A DNA stretch of 64,000 nt from Bacteroidia bacterium. GTDB lineage: Bacteria; Bacteroidota; Bacteroidia; Chitinophagales; UBA2359. This document shows positions 35,507 to 44,669 of the stretch, in pieces. Both the position numbers and the translations under genes were made by a program. The DNA lies in NCBI GenBank assembly GCA_030427245.1, contig JAUHXA010000025.1, positions 1 through 64,000 on the forward strand, written 5' to 3'. Numbering within the stretch: position 1 is the first letter of the stretch; each line of letters starts with the position of its first letter. A model generated the notes under the pieces. That model saw nothing but the letters and a program-made list of their open reading frames with translations. It was not told where the DNA came from and ran no database searches.

Positions 35507-36085
35507 CTAAAGAAGAATTTGCTTTTCTGTAATCATTTTACGCATATTAATAAGCGCATAACGCATCCGTCCCAAAGCAGTATTGATGCTAACGTTCGTA
35601 ATCTTTGCAATCTCCTTGAAACTTAAATCCGCATAGTGTCGAAGGATAACGACTTCTTTTTGTTCATCAGGAAGTTGTTCTACCAACTTGCGAACTTTTT
35701 TGTGAGTTTCATTTTTAATCATCACCTTCTCAGGCGAATCCTCTTCAAATTTTAAGAATTTGAAAATGTCGTAACCATCACTGTTTGTAATAGTTGGAGT
35801 ACGTTTTACCTTTCGGTAATGGTCAATACAAAGGTTGTAAGAAATTCGCAATACCCAAGGCAAAAACTTGCCATCTTCATAATATTTGCCTCTGCGAAGC
35901 GTTTCAATTACCTTAATAAAGGTATCCTGAAAGATGTCTTCAGCTAAGACTTCATCTTTGACAAACATAAAAATAGAAGTATAGACTTTCTCTTGATGCC
36001 GACGAATTAATTCGGCGAGAGAATGCTCATTACCGGTCATATACATTTTGACCAATGCTCTATCACTAATTGTGTGCAAATCCAT
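35507..36085 (-). CDS. ECF RNA polymerase sigma factor
   Basis: The 192-residue protein is a standard ECF sigma factor: region 2 with LIRRHQEKVYTSIFMFVKDE, AEDIFQDTFIKVIETL and the DNA-melting part FLPWVLRISYNLCIDHYRK, and region 4 with LPDEQKEVVILRHYADLSFK and EIAKITNVSINTALGRMRYAL. I take the ATG at 36085 (MDLHTISDRALV), a common start in this group, over the one three codons upstream. It is much closer to typical ECF factors than the paralogous pair at 1441 and 44670. A promoter-like site lies at 36241-36270. The downstream 80-residue protein probably modulates it. Confidence 0.9.
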   Translation of the reverse strand: MDLHTISDRALVKMYMTGNEHSLAELIRRHQEKVYTSIFMFVKDEVLAEDIFQDTFIKVIETLRRGKYYEDGKFLPWVLRISYNLCIDHYRKVKRTPTITNSDGYDIFKFLKFEEDSPEKVMIKNETHKKVRKLVEQLPDEQKEVVILRHYADLSFKEIAKITNVSINTALGRMRYALINMRKMITEKQILL

Positions 36086-36240
36086 AGTAAGCAATTATTT
36101 AGGGGTGAAGGCAGAAAGCCAACCGATGGCTTTTCACCAACAGTTTACACAAAAAAAAACTAAATATTAGTGTAGAGTTTTTAAACCTATAAGCATTCAT
36201 TGTTTTGTGAAGAAATGTATTTTTAGATGTAAATACCAAA

Positions 36241-36270
36241 CAAAAGTAAAAATATTTCATTGGAATCAAA
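36241..36270 (-). promoter_or_regulatory. Predicted promoter of the ECF sigma gene
   Basis: On the minus strand TTTG (36270-36267) is followed after 18 bases by TACTTTTG (36248-36241), matching the Bacteroidota pattern. The rest of the 470-base gap between the sigma and uvrA genes (36086-36555) is AT-rich, has no open frame worth calling, and holds the uvrA promoter near its other end. Confidence 0.55.
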
Positions 36271-36500
36271 AACAGTTGCCTATTCTTTTTATAAAAAATG
36301 AATAATTTGAGACCTTTTGTTTTTTAATACCCTTCAAAATAGAATCTACCCTCCATAGACTGAAATCAGAATCAAAAGGCTGCATAAGTACCTTAAAAAA
36401 AATAAAAGTTTTTGATTATGACTACTTAAAATAAGCATTTTTACATCAAGATTCGGATACTTTCATTGCAGGGTTTTAAAGACAACATTTAATTTTATAG

Positions 36501-36530
36501 TTGAATTTCAGCCATATTAAGGTAACTTTG
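36501..36530 (+). promoter_or_regulatory. Predicted promoter of uvrA
   Basis: TTG at 36501-36503, 19 bases, then TAACTTTG at 36523-36530 fits the Bacteroidota -33/-7 pattern with ideal spacing. The start site would be about 20 bases before the uvrA ATG, so the leader is very short. Confidence 0.6.
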
Positions 36531-36555
36531 CCCCTCCAATTTTTTAAAAAAGTAT

Positions 36556-39339
36556 ATGAAGAAAGACATTGAAAATGCCGACCCCAAAAAATACATTATC
36601 ATAAAGGGGGCAAGAGTACATAACCTGAAAAACGTAAACGTAACCATTCCTCGCAATAAATTAGTGGTAGTGACAGGTGTAAGCGGTTCAGGCAAATCTT
36701 CTTTGACCATTGACACTCTTTATGCCGAAGGACAAAGACGATACGTAGAAAGCCTGTCTTCTTATGCCCGTCAGTTTTTGATGCGGATGGACAAACCTGA
36801 TGTTGATTACATCAAAGGCATCAGTCCCGCTATTGCCATCGAACAAAAAGTCATTACCCGTACCTCTCGCTCTACCGTTGGAACGCTCACAGAGATATAC
36901 GATTATCTTAGACTCATGTTTGCACGAATTGGTAAAACCTATTCGCCTATTTCAGGAAATATTGTCAAAAAGCATACCGTTTCGGACGTGGTTGATTTTA
37001 TTACTTCCTTAGAAGAAGGTACTAAGGTGCAAGTTTTTATTCCTTTTGAAGTCAAAGACGGACGAACGCCCCAAGAGCAATTGACTGTTTTACTGCAAAA
37101 AGGCTTCACCCGAATCGATATAGATGGAACATTGACACGAATTGAAGAAGTCAAGCTCCGAAAAAATGCCTTGGTTACTAATATCAAAGTCTTAATAGAC
37201 CGTTTGGTGATTCGTGACGACGAAGATACCCGCACCCGAGCCGCCGATTCTGCCCAAACATCTTTTTCTGAAAGCATGGGCGATTGTATTGTTGAAGTCA
37301 TTGATGGGGAAACTCGAAGTTTCAACAGCCGCTTTGAGTTGGATGGAGTCACTTTTGAAGAACCCAATGCTCATTTCTTCAATTTCAACAATCCTTATGG
37401 TGCCTGCAAACGCTGTGAAGGCTTTGGTAGAGTTATAGACATTGACGAACATTTGGTGATTCCTAACCGCAATCTATCTGTCTATGAAGGAGCAATAGTG
37501 GCATGGCGCGGCGAAAAAATGAAATTGTATCAAGAAGAACTGGTCAAACATAGCCACAAGTTTGACTTCCCAATTCACCGAGCGATTAAAGACCTCTCTC
37601 CAGAAGAGTATAATTTGTTGTGGAAAGGCAATAAATATTTTCAAGGTTTGGACGACTTTTTTGTCATGTTGGAACAATCCAGTCACAAAATCCAATACAG
37701 GGTGATGCTTTCTCGATATAGAGGACGAACAACCTGTAAGGACTGCAAAGGAACTCGTCTGCGAAAAGATGCTCAGTATGTGAAAATTGTCGGCAAATCT
37801 ATTGCAGACTTGGTTTTGCTACCCATCAAACAGCTATATTTCTTTTTTGAGCAAATCCAACTGAATGATTATGAAATAGAGGTTGCTAAACGCATATTGT
37901 TGGAGGTGCAGAATCGCCTCAAAATCATGAAAGATATTGGATTGGGCTACTTGACTCTCAACCGATTGTCCAGCACACTTTCGGGAGGGGAGACCCAACG
38001 CATCAATCTTACTCGAAGCTTGGGTAGCAATTTGACCAACTCGATGTATATTTTGGATGAACCTAGTATTGGTTTACATCCGAGAGATACACAGCGTTTG
38101 ATTCGAGTATTGAAAGAATTGAGAAATTTGGGAAATACGGTGGTCATTGTGGAACACGAAGAAGAAATCATTCGCAATGCGGATTATATCATAGATATGG
38201 GACCGATGGCAGGACATTTGGGTGGTGAAGTAGTTTTTGAAGGGGAACCTTCCGAATTATTAGACAGCCAATACAGCCTGACCGCTGATTATCTATTGGG
38301 CCGAAAAGAAGTGGCCGTTCCCGAACACCGCCGAAAAGTTGTCAATTCCATCACCATACATCACGCAAGCCATCACAACCTCAAGGACATTTCCGCTACT
38401 TTCCCTTTGAATGCCATCACAGTCGTATCAGGTGTGAGTGGTTCGGGCAAAACTTCGCTGGTCAAAGATATTTTATACCCTTCACTCAAACGCCATTTTG
38501 AAGGTGCGGGAAATGCGCCGGGAACGCACAAAGAAATTACGGGAGATTTGAACAGCCTTTCCAAAATAGATTTGATTAGTCAAAATCCTTTAGGGCGTTC
38601 TTCTCGCTCCAATCCAGTGACCTATATCAAGGCTTATGATGCCATTAGAGAATTGTTTTCCAAAATGCACTTATCAAAAGTGAATGGTTTCAAACCCAAG
38701 CATTTTTCCTTTAATGTGGAAGGCGGTCGCTGTGAATCCTGCAAAGGAGAAGGGTATGTGACCATCGAAATGCAATTTTTGGCAGATGTGCGACTAAAGT
38801 GTGAAGAATGTGAAGGCAAGCGTTTCAAGCCAGAGGTCATTGAAGTACAGTATAAAAACAAGAGCATACACGATGTTTTGGAAATGAGTGTGGACGAAGC
38901 AATTGACTTTTTTGTTGACCGTCCAGAGGTCGTTGGTAAAATACAGCCGCTTCAAGATGTAGGCTTGGGCTATGTCAAATTGGGACAGTCATCAAGTACT
39001 TTGAGTGGAGGAGAAGCACAGCGAGTAAAATTGGCTTCTTACCTCGGCAAAGGTCGCTCCAACAATCCGATTCTATTCATTTTTGACGAACCTTCTACGG
39101 GGCTTCACTTCAACGATATAAAAAAACTCTTGGCTGCCTTCAATGCTTTGGTTGAAAGTGGTCATACGATTGTGATTGTCGAACACAATATGGACATCAT
39201 CAAATGTGCGGATTGGTTGATTGACTTGGGACCTGATGGTGGCGATGAGGGCGGATATTTGTTGTATCAAGGTGTGCCAGAAGGATTACCAGAAGTGGAA
39301 AACTCTTATACTGGGGAGTATTTGAAAGAGAAATTATGA
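36556..39339 (+). CDS. uvrA: UvrA, excinuclease ABC subunit A
   Basis: The 927-residue protein is the damage-recognition ATPase of nucleotide excision repair; as a dimer it loads UvrB at lesions. It has two ABC ATPase modules, with Walker A motifs VVTGVSGSGKSSL (near residue 40) and VVSGVSGSGKTSL (near 630), two ABC signatures (LSGGETQRINL near 475 and LSGGEAQRVKL near 820), and Walker B segments with ILDEPSIGLHPRD and IFDEPSTGLHFND. Zinc-binding CxxC pairs are visible, including CESCKGEG with CEECEGKRF. Length and order match UvrA closely. It is monocistronic, with its own promoter and a following terminator hairpin. Confidence 0.97.
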   Translation: MKKDIENADPKKYIIIKGARVHNLKNVNVTIPRNKLVVVTGVSGSGKSSLTIDTLYAEGQRRYVESLSSYARQFLMRMDKPDVDYIKGISPAIAIEQKVITRTSRSTVGTLTEIYDYLRLMFARIGKTYSPISGNIVKKHTVSDVVDFITSLEEGTKVQVFIPFEVKDGRTPQEQLTVLLQKGFTRIDIDGTLTRIEEVKLRKNALVTNIKVLIDRLVIRDDEDTRTRAADSAQTSFSESMGDCIVEVIDGETRSFNSRFELDGVTFEEPNAHFFNFNNPYGACKRCEGFGRVIDIDEHLVIPNRNLSVYEGAIVAWRGEKMKLYQEELVKHSHKFDFPIHRAIKDLSPEEYNLLWKGNKYFQGLDDFFVMLEQSSHKIQYRVMLSRYRGRTTCKDCKGTRLRKDAQYVKIVGKSIADLVLLPIKQLYFFFEQIQLNDYEIEVAKRILLEVQNRLKIMKDIGLGYLTLNRLSSTLSGGETQRINLTRSLGSNLTNSMYILDEPSIGLHPRDTQRLIRVLKELRNLGNTVVIVEHEEEIIRNADYIIDMGPMAGHLGGEVVFEGEPSELLDSQYSLTADYLLGRKEVAVPEHRRKVVNSITIHHASHHNLKDISATFPLNAITVVSGVSGSGKTSLVKDILYPSLKRHFEGAGNAPGTHKEITGDLNSLSKIDLISQNPLGRSSRSNPVTYIKAYDAIRELFSKMHLSKVNGFKPKHFSFNVEGGRCESCKGEGYVTIEMQFLADVRLKCEECEGKRFKPEVIEVQYKNKSIHDVLEMSVDEAIDFFVDRPEVVGKIQPLQDVGLGYVKLGQSSSTLSGGEAQRVKLASYLGKGRSNNPILFIFDEPSTGLHFNDIKKLLAAFNALVESGHTIVIVEHNMDIIKCADWLIDLGPDGGDEGGYLLYQGVPEGLPEVENSYTGEYLKEKL

Positions 39340-39406
39340 ATTGAAACTAAAACTTCACCTTTTTCTCAGCTTATTTGTTTCATTTTAGTATAGGATAAAT
39401 AAAAGA

Positions 39407-39438
39407 GCCTCCTTTCTTCAATATAGAAAAAAGGAGGC
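39407..39438. terminator. Terminator between uvrA and the M43 protease gene
   Basis: GCCTCCTTT (39407-39415) pairs with AAAGGAGGC (39430-39438) through 9 bp with a 14-base loop. It lies between two convergent genes. The A-rich left side gives a U-run on the minus strand, so it fits the protease gene best, while also blocking uvrA read-through. Confidence 0.7.
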
Positions 39439-39475
39439 ATAAATCACTAATTGTTAATTCACTAAATTACTTACT

Positions 39476-42445
39476 TTAGTACACAAAAAACTTTTGAATC
39501 GCACTTTGCTGTCCATTGTTTACCTGCAATAGGTAAGCTCCTTCCTGCAATGTACTAACATCCAATTGTACTTTTCCATCTTTAGAAGTGGTATTCACTG
39601 CTTTCTGCATCAATATGCGTCCTGTCATATCATAAACCGTAATGCTCGTTGCTTCTTGAGAAACATTGTCGTAAGCTACGTTCAAGATATCTTTGGCAGG
39701 ATTCGGGAACAAACGTAGAGCCAAATCAGCAGCCGTTCCAAGTGTTTCTACTTCTTCGGTCAATTCAGGTGTATTCGTTATAGAACCATCATTTCTTGTA
39801 TTTCCAGTAGAGCAGCCTTCAATGGTAACATCGTCAATGTACACGTAATCACTATTTCCAGAAGCATCACAACGGAAACGCACTCTTGTATTGGAACTAA
39901 AAGGCCCTGAAATAGTTACGTCATCGGTATAGTAAGTGTTGTTTACAAATGTACTACCTTGAGCATAAGCTGCAACAGTGGTATAAGTTGAACCTCCATT
40001 GGTGGAAATTTGCAACCAGAAATCTTCATTGTTTTCCATACTTCTTGCATAGAAATTGAAGGAAACGGTTACTTCATCATAAGAAGATAGATTTAAGTTG
40101 TCGGTTGTCATTACTGAGGTAGAAGTATTGTCTCTCAACTGAATACTATAGCTCCCTGTGCTGGCATAAGTGCTATTAGATATTCTGGCGCAATCAGAAC
40201 CACCATCATTCCAGATTCCCCATCCAGCTTCAAATCCGTCGCTATCAACAGTATCACAGCCGCCAGTACTACAAGGCGCACAAGAACCACCACAATCAAC
40301 ACCTGTTTCGCTGCCATTTTGAATACCGTCTGTACACGTTGGAGCAGGAGTAGAACCCAAGCAGAAGTTAGTGGTTTCGGAAGCTCCAAACGAACCACCA
40401 GAAGCCAAAGTACTACTTGAGGAAGTTACACTGTAAGAGCCATTGCCATAAGAGCAGCAGATTCCATCACCATACGCATCGTTGATAATGAAGTCATAAC
40501 AACCATCTGCTAAACATAAAGTTTCGGTAAAAGTCGAACCATCAGGAGAACTTCCATAAGTACCGCCAGAAGCTACAGTTCCTCCACTTGAATTGGTAAT
40601 AGACCAGCTTGTTTCTTCAGGGTAGTTGTCAAATGTAATCGAAACGGTCACTTCTGTGCCACTGCAACCACCGCCACAAGGCGCACAAGAACCACCGCAG
40701 TCAACACCTGTTTCATCTCCATTTTGAACACCGTCTGTACAAGTTGGACAAGCTGCACAAGAGCCACCACAGTCAACACCTGTTTCATTTCCATTTTGAA
40801 CACCGTCTGTACAAGTTGGACAAGCTGCGCAGTCAGGACCACCGCAATCAACACCTGTTTCACTTCCATTTTGAACACCGTCTGTACAAGTTGGACAAGC
40901 CGCACAGTCAGGGCCACCGCAATCAACACCCGTTTCGTTGCCATTTTGAACACCGTCGCTACAAGTAGGACAAGCTGCACAGTCAGGACCACCACAATCA
41001 ACACCTGTTTCATTTCCGTTTTGAACGCCATCTGTACAAGTTGGTGCAGTGCCGCCTAAGCAGAAGTTGGTAGTTTCAGAAGAACTGAATGAACCACCAG
41101 AAGCCAATGTACCACTTGCATCCGTCACACTATACGATCCATTGCCATAAGAGCAGCAGATTCCGTCACCATAAGCATCGTTGATGGTGAAGTCATAACA
41201 ACCATTTGGTAAACAGACAGCTTCAGTGAAAGTCGAACCGTCAGGAGAACTTCCATAAGTACCACCAGAAGCAACAGTTGAGCCACTTGAATTGGTCAAT
41301 GACCAGCTTGTTTCTTCTGGATAGTTGTCAAATGTAATCGAAACGGTCACTTCTGTATCACCACCACAGCCACTTACACAAGGCGTACAGTTAGAACCAC
41401 CACAGTCAACACCTTCTTCATCGCCATTTTGAATACCATCCGTACAAGTTGGAGGGGCAGGTGCGCCACAGCCACCAGAAGTAAGCAAACTTGCTCTGAA
41501 TCCACCAGAATCAAACAAAGCACGCATACGATTTTTTTGACCGGTGGTGTACATATTCATACAACCGTCATCAGAATAATCCATGTAGTTTTGGAACATA
41601 TCATTCGTTCCACAGCTTACTGGGCCAGGATAAGTACAAGGTGAACCTGTATAGTTAGGCCCATCGGAAGCTGGAGTATCCGATACAAAATCATCTACAC
41701 CACAACCACCATCACCCCAAATGTGGCGAAGGTTCAACCAGTGACCTACTTCGTGAGTCGTAGTTCTACCTAAGTTAAAAGGAGCATTTACATTGCCTGT
41801 TGTTCCGAAAGCAGTTGTCAAACATACAACGCCATCTGTTGCAGCAGGACCGCCAGGAAATTGGGCATAACCCAAAATACCTCCACTTAGGTTACACACC
41901 CAAATATTGAGGTATTTGCCAGTGTCCCAAGCATCTGTGCCTCCTGAACTACTGGACTTCATCTGATCGTTGGTGCCCCAAGAAGAATTGCTTGTTGATT
42001 TACGGGTGATCCCATTGGTCGAATTGCCATTGGGATCAACAGTAGCCATACAAAATTCAATTTCGGAGTCCGCTGCAACACCTAAAAAGTCGCCAGGTGT
42101 GTTGGAGGCATCGGAATTGTTACGGCGAAAGTCTTCATTCAATACATCAATTTGAGATTGAATTTGAGCATTGCTGATGTTTTGTGCTGAAGTATTGTAC
42201 AAAACGTGAACGACAACGGGTATGGTAATTACACCGTTCACTTTTTGGTTACTACTAGTACTTTGCAGCACTCTATTTGTGTGTTTTTCAATTTGTTCCA
42301 TGTTTTTGACAACTTCAGGATGCTTTTGTTGAAGCATTTCAAGATGTCCCATGGTACCACAGTTACGGGTTGTTTGGGAAAGTAAGTCAGCACTGCTGCA
42401 TACGATGCAGCATAAAAGAATTAAAAGGGCAGAAAATTTCTTCAT
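39476..42445 (-). CDS. Secreted M43-family metalloprotease with Cys-rich repeats and T9SS sorting domain
   Basis: I start at 42445, where a signal peptide begins (MKKFSALLILLCCIVCSSAD), giving 989 residues; the frame extends upstream without family sequence. The catalytic domain (residues about 80-360) has the zinc motif HEVGHWLNLRH (HExxHxxxxxH) and the Met-turn NYMDYSDDGCMNMYT, as in pappalysin-like M43 enzymes. Then come repeats of TCTDGVQNGNETGVDCGG type: one, then five in tandem, then one, separated by two copies of a beta-rich domain of about 105 residues (EVTVSITFDNYPEETSW). A carbohydrate- or protein-binding beta domain and a C-terminal T9SS type A sorting domain (LRLFPNPAKDILNVAY and following) end the protein. 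It is likely exported and held at the cell surface. Confidence 0.92.
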   Translation of the reverse strand: MKKFSALLILLCCIVCSSADLLSQTTRNCGTMGHLEMLQQKHPEVVKNMEQIEKHTNRVLQSTSSNQKVNGVITIPVVVHVLYNTSAQNISNAQIQSQIDVLNEDFRRNNSDASNTPGDFLGVAADSEIEFCMATVDPNGNSTNGITRKSTSNSSWGTNDQMKSSSSGGTDAWDTGKYLNIWVCNLSGGILGYAQFPGGPAATDGVVCLTTAFGTTGNVNAPFNLGRTTTHEVGHWLNLRHIWGDGGCGVDDFVSDTPASDGPNYTGSPCTYPGPVSCGTNDMFQNYMDYSDDGCMNMYTTGQKNRMRALFDSGGFRASLLTSGGCGAPAPPTCTDGIQNGDEEGVDCGGSNCTPCVSGCGGDTEVTVSITFDNYPEETSWSLTNSSGSTVASGGTYGSSPDGSTFTEAVCLPNGCYDFTINDAYGDGICCSYGNGSYSVTDASGTLASGGSFSSSETTNFCLGGTAPTCTDGVQNGNETGVDCGGPDCAACPTCSDGVQNGNETGVDCGGPDCAACPTCTDGVQNGSETGVDCGGPDCAACPTCTDGVQNGNETGVDCGGSCAACPTCTDGVQNGDETGVDCGGSCAPCGGGCSGTEVTVSITFDNYPEETSWSITNSSGGTVASGGTYGSSPDGSTFTETLCLADGCYDFIINDAYGDGICCSYGNGSYSVTSSSSTLASGGSFGASETTNFCLGSTPAPTCTDGIQNGSETGVDCGGSCAPCSTGGCDTVDSDGFEAGWGIWNDGGSDCARISNSTYASTGSYSIQLRDNTSTSVMTTDNLNLSSYDEVTVSFNFYARSMENNEDFWLQISTNGGSTYTTVAAYAQGSTFVNNTYYTDDVTISGPFSSNTRVRFRCDASGNSDYVYIDDVTIEGCSTGNTRNDGSITNTPELTEEVETLGTAADLALRLFPNPAKDILNVAYDNVSQEATSITVYDMTGRILMQKAVNTTSKDGKVQLDVSTLQEGAYLLQVNNGQQSAIQKFFVY
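40680..41045 (-). repeat. Five tandem 75-nt coding repeats
   Basis: Each unit codes about 25 residues of the form TCTDGVQNGNETGVDCGG plus a PDCAACP linker; two of the five units are two residues shorter. Units are very similar at DNA level, which points to recent expansion. Single diverged units occur at about 40310 and 41430. Copy number may vary between strains. Confidence 0.85.
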
Positions 42446-42506
42446 GTAATTACAAGGTTTTGTTAATAGGAAATTATTCACTAAATGCTTTGTCAAGCGA
42501 TTGCTA

Positions 42507-42514
42507 CAAATGTA
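42507..42514 (-). promoter_or_regulatory. -7-like element of the M43 protease gene
   Basis: On the minus strand this reads TACATTTG, matching TAnnTTTG, 62 bases before the chosen ATG at 42445. No well-spaced TTTG is seen upstream. The rest of the 399-base gap to the tRNA gene holds a terminator at 42802-42828 and otherwise AT-rich DNA with nothing I can name. Confidence 0.4.
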
Positions 42515-42801
42515 ACCTAATGTTAAAAAGGGGTTCGAGCAGTTTTTTAACAAAAATTAAGCTTTAAGGAGTTGATATGAGCCACGATTTATAAAAATAT
42601 CTATATGAATACTTGTGGCTGTTGTGATGTTGGAACATATATACGAACCAAAACGCTTTTAGGTTTTATGAGGACTTTTTTTTGTTAAATAATTGTTAAT
42701 TTTTTTGAAGTGAAAGGGTGTATACAATGAGCTCTATCTCGGAATAGAACTTTTAGCAAGAACCTAATGGCAATTATCAGATGAATAGTAAAAATAAAAA
42801 G

Positions 42802-42828
42802 GCCTTGCAGATTTTTGATTTGCAAGGC
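42802..42828 (-). terminator. Terminator after tRNA-Arg
   Basis: GCCTTGCA (42802-42809) and TGCAAGGC (42821-42828) form an 8-bp stem with an 11-base loop. On the minus strand a run of U with one A follows (42801 to 42789). It sits 16 bases after the tRNA 3' end and closes the asnS-tRNA unit. Confidence 0.85.
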
Positions 42829-42844
42829 ATTATGTTAAAGGGAG

Positions 42845-42916
42845 TGGTCCCACCAGGACTCGAACCTGGATCTAAAGTTTAGGAAACTTCTATTCTATCC
42901 CTTGAACTATGGGACC
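42845..42916 (-). tRNA. tRNA-Arg (anticodon CCU)
   Basis: The minus strand folds as a normal cloverleaf of 72 bases: acceptor GGTCCCA/TGGGACC, a D arm GTTC/GAAT, anticodon stem GAAGT/ACTTT with loop TTCCTAA, a 4-base variable loop, T arm CCAGG-TTCGAGT-CCTGG and discriminator A. The anticodon at positions 34-36 is CCT, reading the AGG codon, so it carries arginine. CCA is not encoded. It lies 69 bases downstream of asnS on the same strand, and may be cut from a joint transcript, with its own terminator after it. Confidence 0.95.
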
Positions 42917-42985
42917 AATGGAAAATTCAAATTCAAGCAACAAACTCAAAAACCAACGTATGTTGCTTGAATTTTGTTTTTTGAG

Positions 42986-44506
42986 TTATGGAAACAAACG
43001 TCCGTAATACCTCGGGAAAGGAATCGTTTGGCGAATGTGTTTCGCACCCGTAATCCACATCACCGTCCGCTCAAAACCCAATCCAAAGCCAGAATGAGGG
43101 ACAGAACCATAACGACGCAAATCGGTGTACCACTGAAATACTTCCTCAGGTAGGTTGTGTGCTCGAATAGAAGCCAATAAGACTTCTAAATCATCTTCTC
43201 GTTCCGAACCTCCCACAACTTCGCCAAAACCTTCTGGTGCGAGTACATCCACACCTTTGATGTATTCTGGATCGTCTGGGTAGCGTTTCATATAGAATGC
43301 CTTGATAGCACGAGGCCATTTATAGACCATCACAGGCGTATCAAATAGTCGAGTCAAAACACGTTCGTTCGGTGCGCCAAAATCTTCGCCGCGAGGAAAG
43401 TTCTTAGACGATTCGATCCAAAGTGGAATGTTTCGAGCGTCTTCCTCCAATTGCTTCAATTCTTTTTTGAGTTTGTCGACTTTACTTTGAAGGTAATTGC
43501 GTTTGCCCTTTTTCATATTACCTTTCAGAAGCACTTCTGTTTCCTCAATTTCTGCTTTTGTTACCGTCAACTTTGCTTCAACAGCCGCCAAATCTTCTTC
43601 TTGAACCGTAATGGCATTTTTACCATTTACCTCTCTTTCTCCCCGAATAATGTCGACGGCTTCTTCGTAAGTGATGCGAGGAAAAGGCTTGTGAATGTGT
43701 TCAAAAAGGAAAGTGTCTCTATCCAAAGCCTTCAATTCTGTTTGGCATTTTTCAAAGACATCGGTGATGATGAAACGAATAAAATCTTCAATCAAATCCA
43801 TGTCCATGTCCAAATCGTAGAACGCCATTTCGGGTTCTATCATCCAAAACTCCGACAAGTGACGAGGAGTAACCGATTTTTCAGCCCTAAAACAAGGCCC
43901 AAAAGTATAAACCTTACCCATTGCCATAGCAGTAGCTTCTGCATACAATTGACCTGATTGGGAAAGGTAGGCTTCGACTCCTTCTTTGTAAAATTCTGTG
44001 CCAAAAAGGTCAGAAGTGCCTTCCGCAGCATTTCCTGTCAAAATAGGCGAATCGGTTTGTATAAAACCCCTATCTTGAAAGAAATGGTGAATCGACATTT
44101 TCAGTTGGTTGCGAATTCTGAGAATTGCCCATTGTTTTTTGGAACGTAACCACAAATGACGGTGATTCAATAAAAAATCAGGACCATGTTCTTTTTTGCC
44201 CAGTGGAAATTCTTCGGCAATGTGAACTACTTCTATTTTCTTGACCTGCAATTCATAACCGCCTGATTGCCGTTCATTCTTAATGACCATACCCGTCAGA
44301 ATAATAGAACTTTCTTGAGTGATTCTTTTTGCAGCTTCAAATTCTTCTTCCGAAACATTCTGCAAATCAATCACACATTCTACATATCCTGAGCCATCAC
44401 GTAGAGTAATAAAGGCTATTTTTCCGCCTGTTCTTCGAGTCGCTACCCAACCTTTTAGGGTAACTTGTTGTTCTTCATATTGAGATAAGTCGCTGATTTG
44501 TACCAT
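42986..44506 (-). CDS. asnS: Asparaginyl-tRNA synthetase
   Basis: The 506-residue class IIb synthetase charges tRNA-Asn with asparagine. It has an N-terminal OB-fold anticodon-binding domain (VTLKGWVATRRTGGKIAFI, residues 13-31, and LRDGSGYVECV) and the class II core: motif 2 CFRAEKSVTPRHLSEFWMIE and motif 3 GFGLGFERTVMWITG. Near residues 270-350 it carries a charged coiled-coil insertion (KLTVTKAEIEETEVLLKG and LQSKVDKLKKELKQLEED) known from Bacteroidota AsnRS. AsnRS and AspRS are close, but PFPRYYGRLFP at the end is the AsnRS form. A -7-like site is at 44544-44551 and tRNA-Arg follows. Confidence 0.95.
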   Translation of the reverse strand: MVQISDLSQYEEQQVTLKGWVATRRTGGKIAFITLRDGSGYVECVIDLQNVSEEEFEAAKRITQESSIILTGMVIKNERQSGGYELQVKKIEVVHIAEEFPLGKKEHGPDFLLNHRHLWLRSKKQWAILRIRNQLKMSIHHFFQDRGFIQTDSPILTGNAAEGTSDLFGTEFYKEGVEAYLSQSGQLYAEATAMAMGKVYTFGPCFRAEKSVTPRHLSEFWMIEPEMAFYDLDMDMDLIEDFIRFIITDVFEKCQTELKALDRDTFLFEHIHKPFPRITYEEAVDIIRGEREVNGKNAITVQEEDLAAVEAKLTVTKAEIEETEVLLKGNMKKGKRNYLQSKVDKLKKELKQLEEDARNIPLWIESSKNFPRGEDFGAPNERVLTRLFDTPVMVYKWPRAIKAFYMKRYPDDPEYIKGVDVLAPEGFGEVVGGSEREDDLEVLLASIRAHNLPEEVFQWYTDLRRYGSVPHSGFGLGFERTVMWITGAKHIRQTIPFPRYYGRLFP

Positions 44507-44543
44507 AACAGTTCTGTGTTTTCAGCCAAATTAAATAAAGTCA

Positions 44544-44551
44544 CAAATATA
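44544..44551 (-). promoter_or_regulatory. -7-like element of asnS
   Basis: On the minus strand this reads TATATTTG (TAnnTTTG), 38 bases before the asnS ATG. A properly spaced TTTG is not clear, so confidence is moderate. Confidence 0.4.
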
Positions 44552-44669
44552 CAATTGTTTTGTAAAGTTGTGGAACTGCTACAAAATTATCGCCAAACTA
44601 GTTCCTATATCAACAAAAAATAAATGTTTTTTGTATGTTTACAATATCCATCTTAATGCAATTAATACT

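Noticed and set aside
40648-41059. Open frames on both strands over the tandem repeats, and a possible CRISPR array
   Set aside because: The 75-nt units are contiguous coding repeats in frame with the M43 protease; there are no unique spacers, and frames in other registers only mirror the repeat.
42446-42553. Upstream extension of the M43 protease frame
   Set aside because: The extra 36 residues are not signal-like; a proper signal peptide begins at 42445 and a promoter-like -7 box lies inside the extension.
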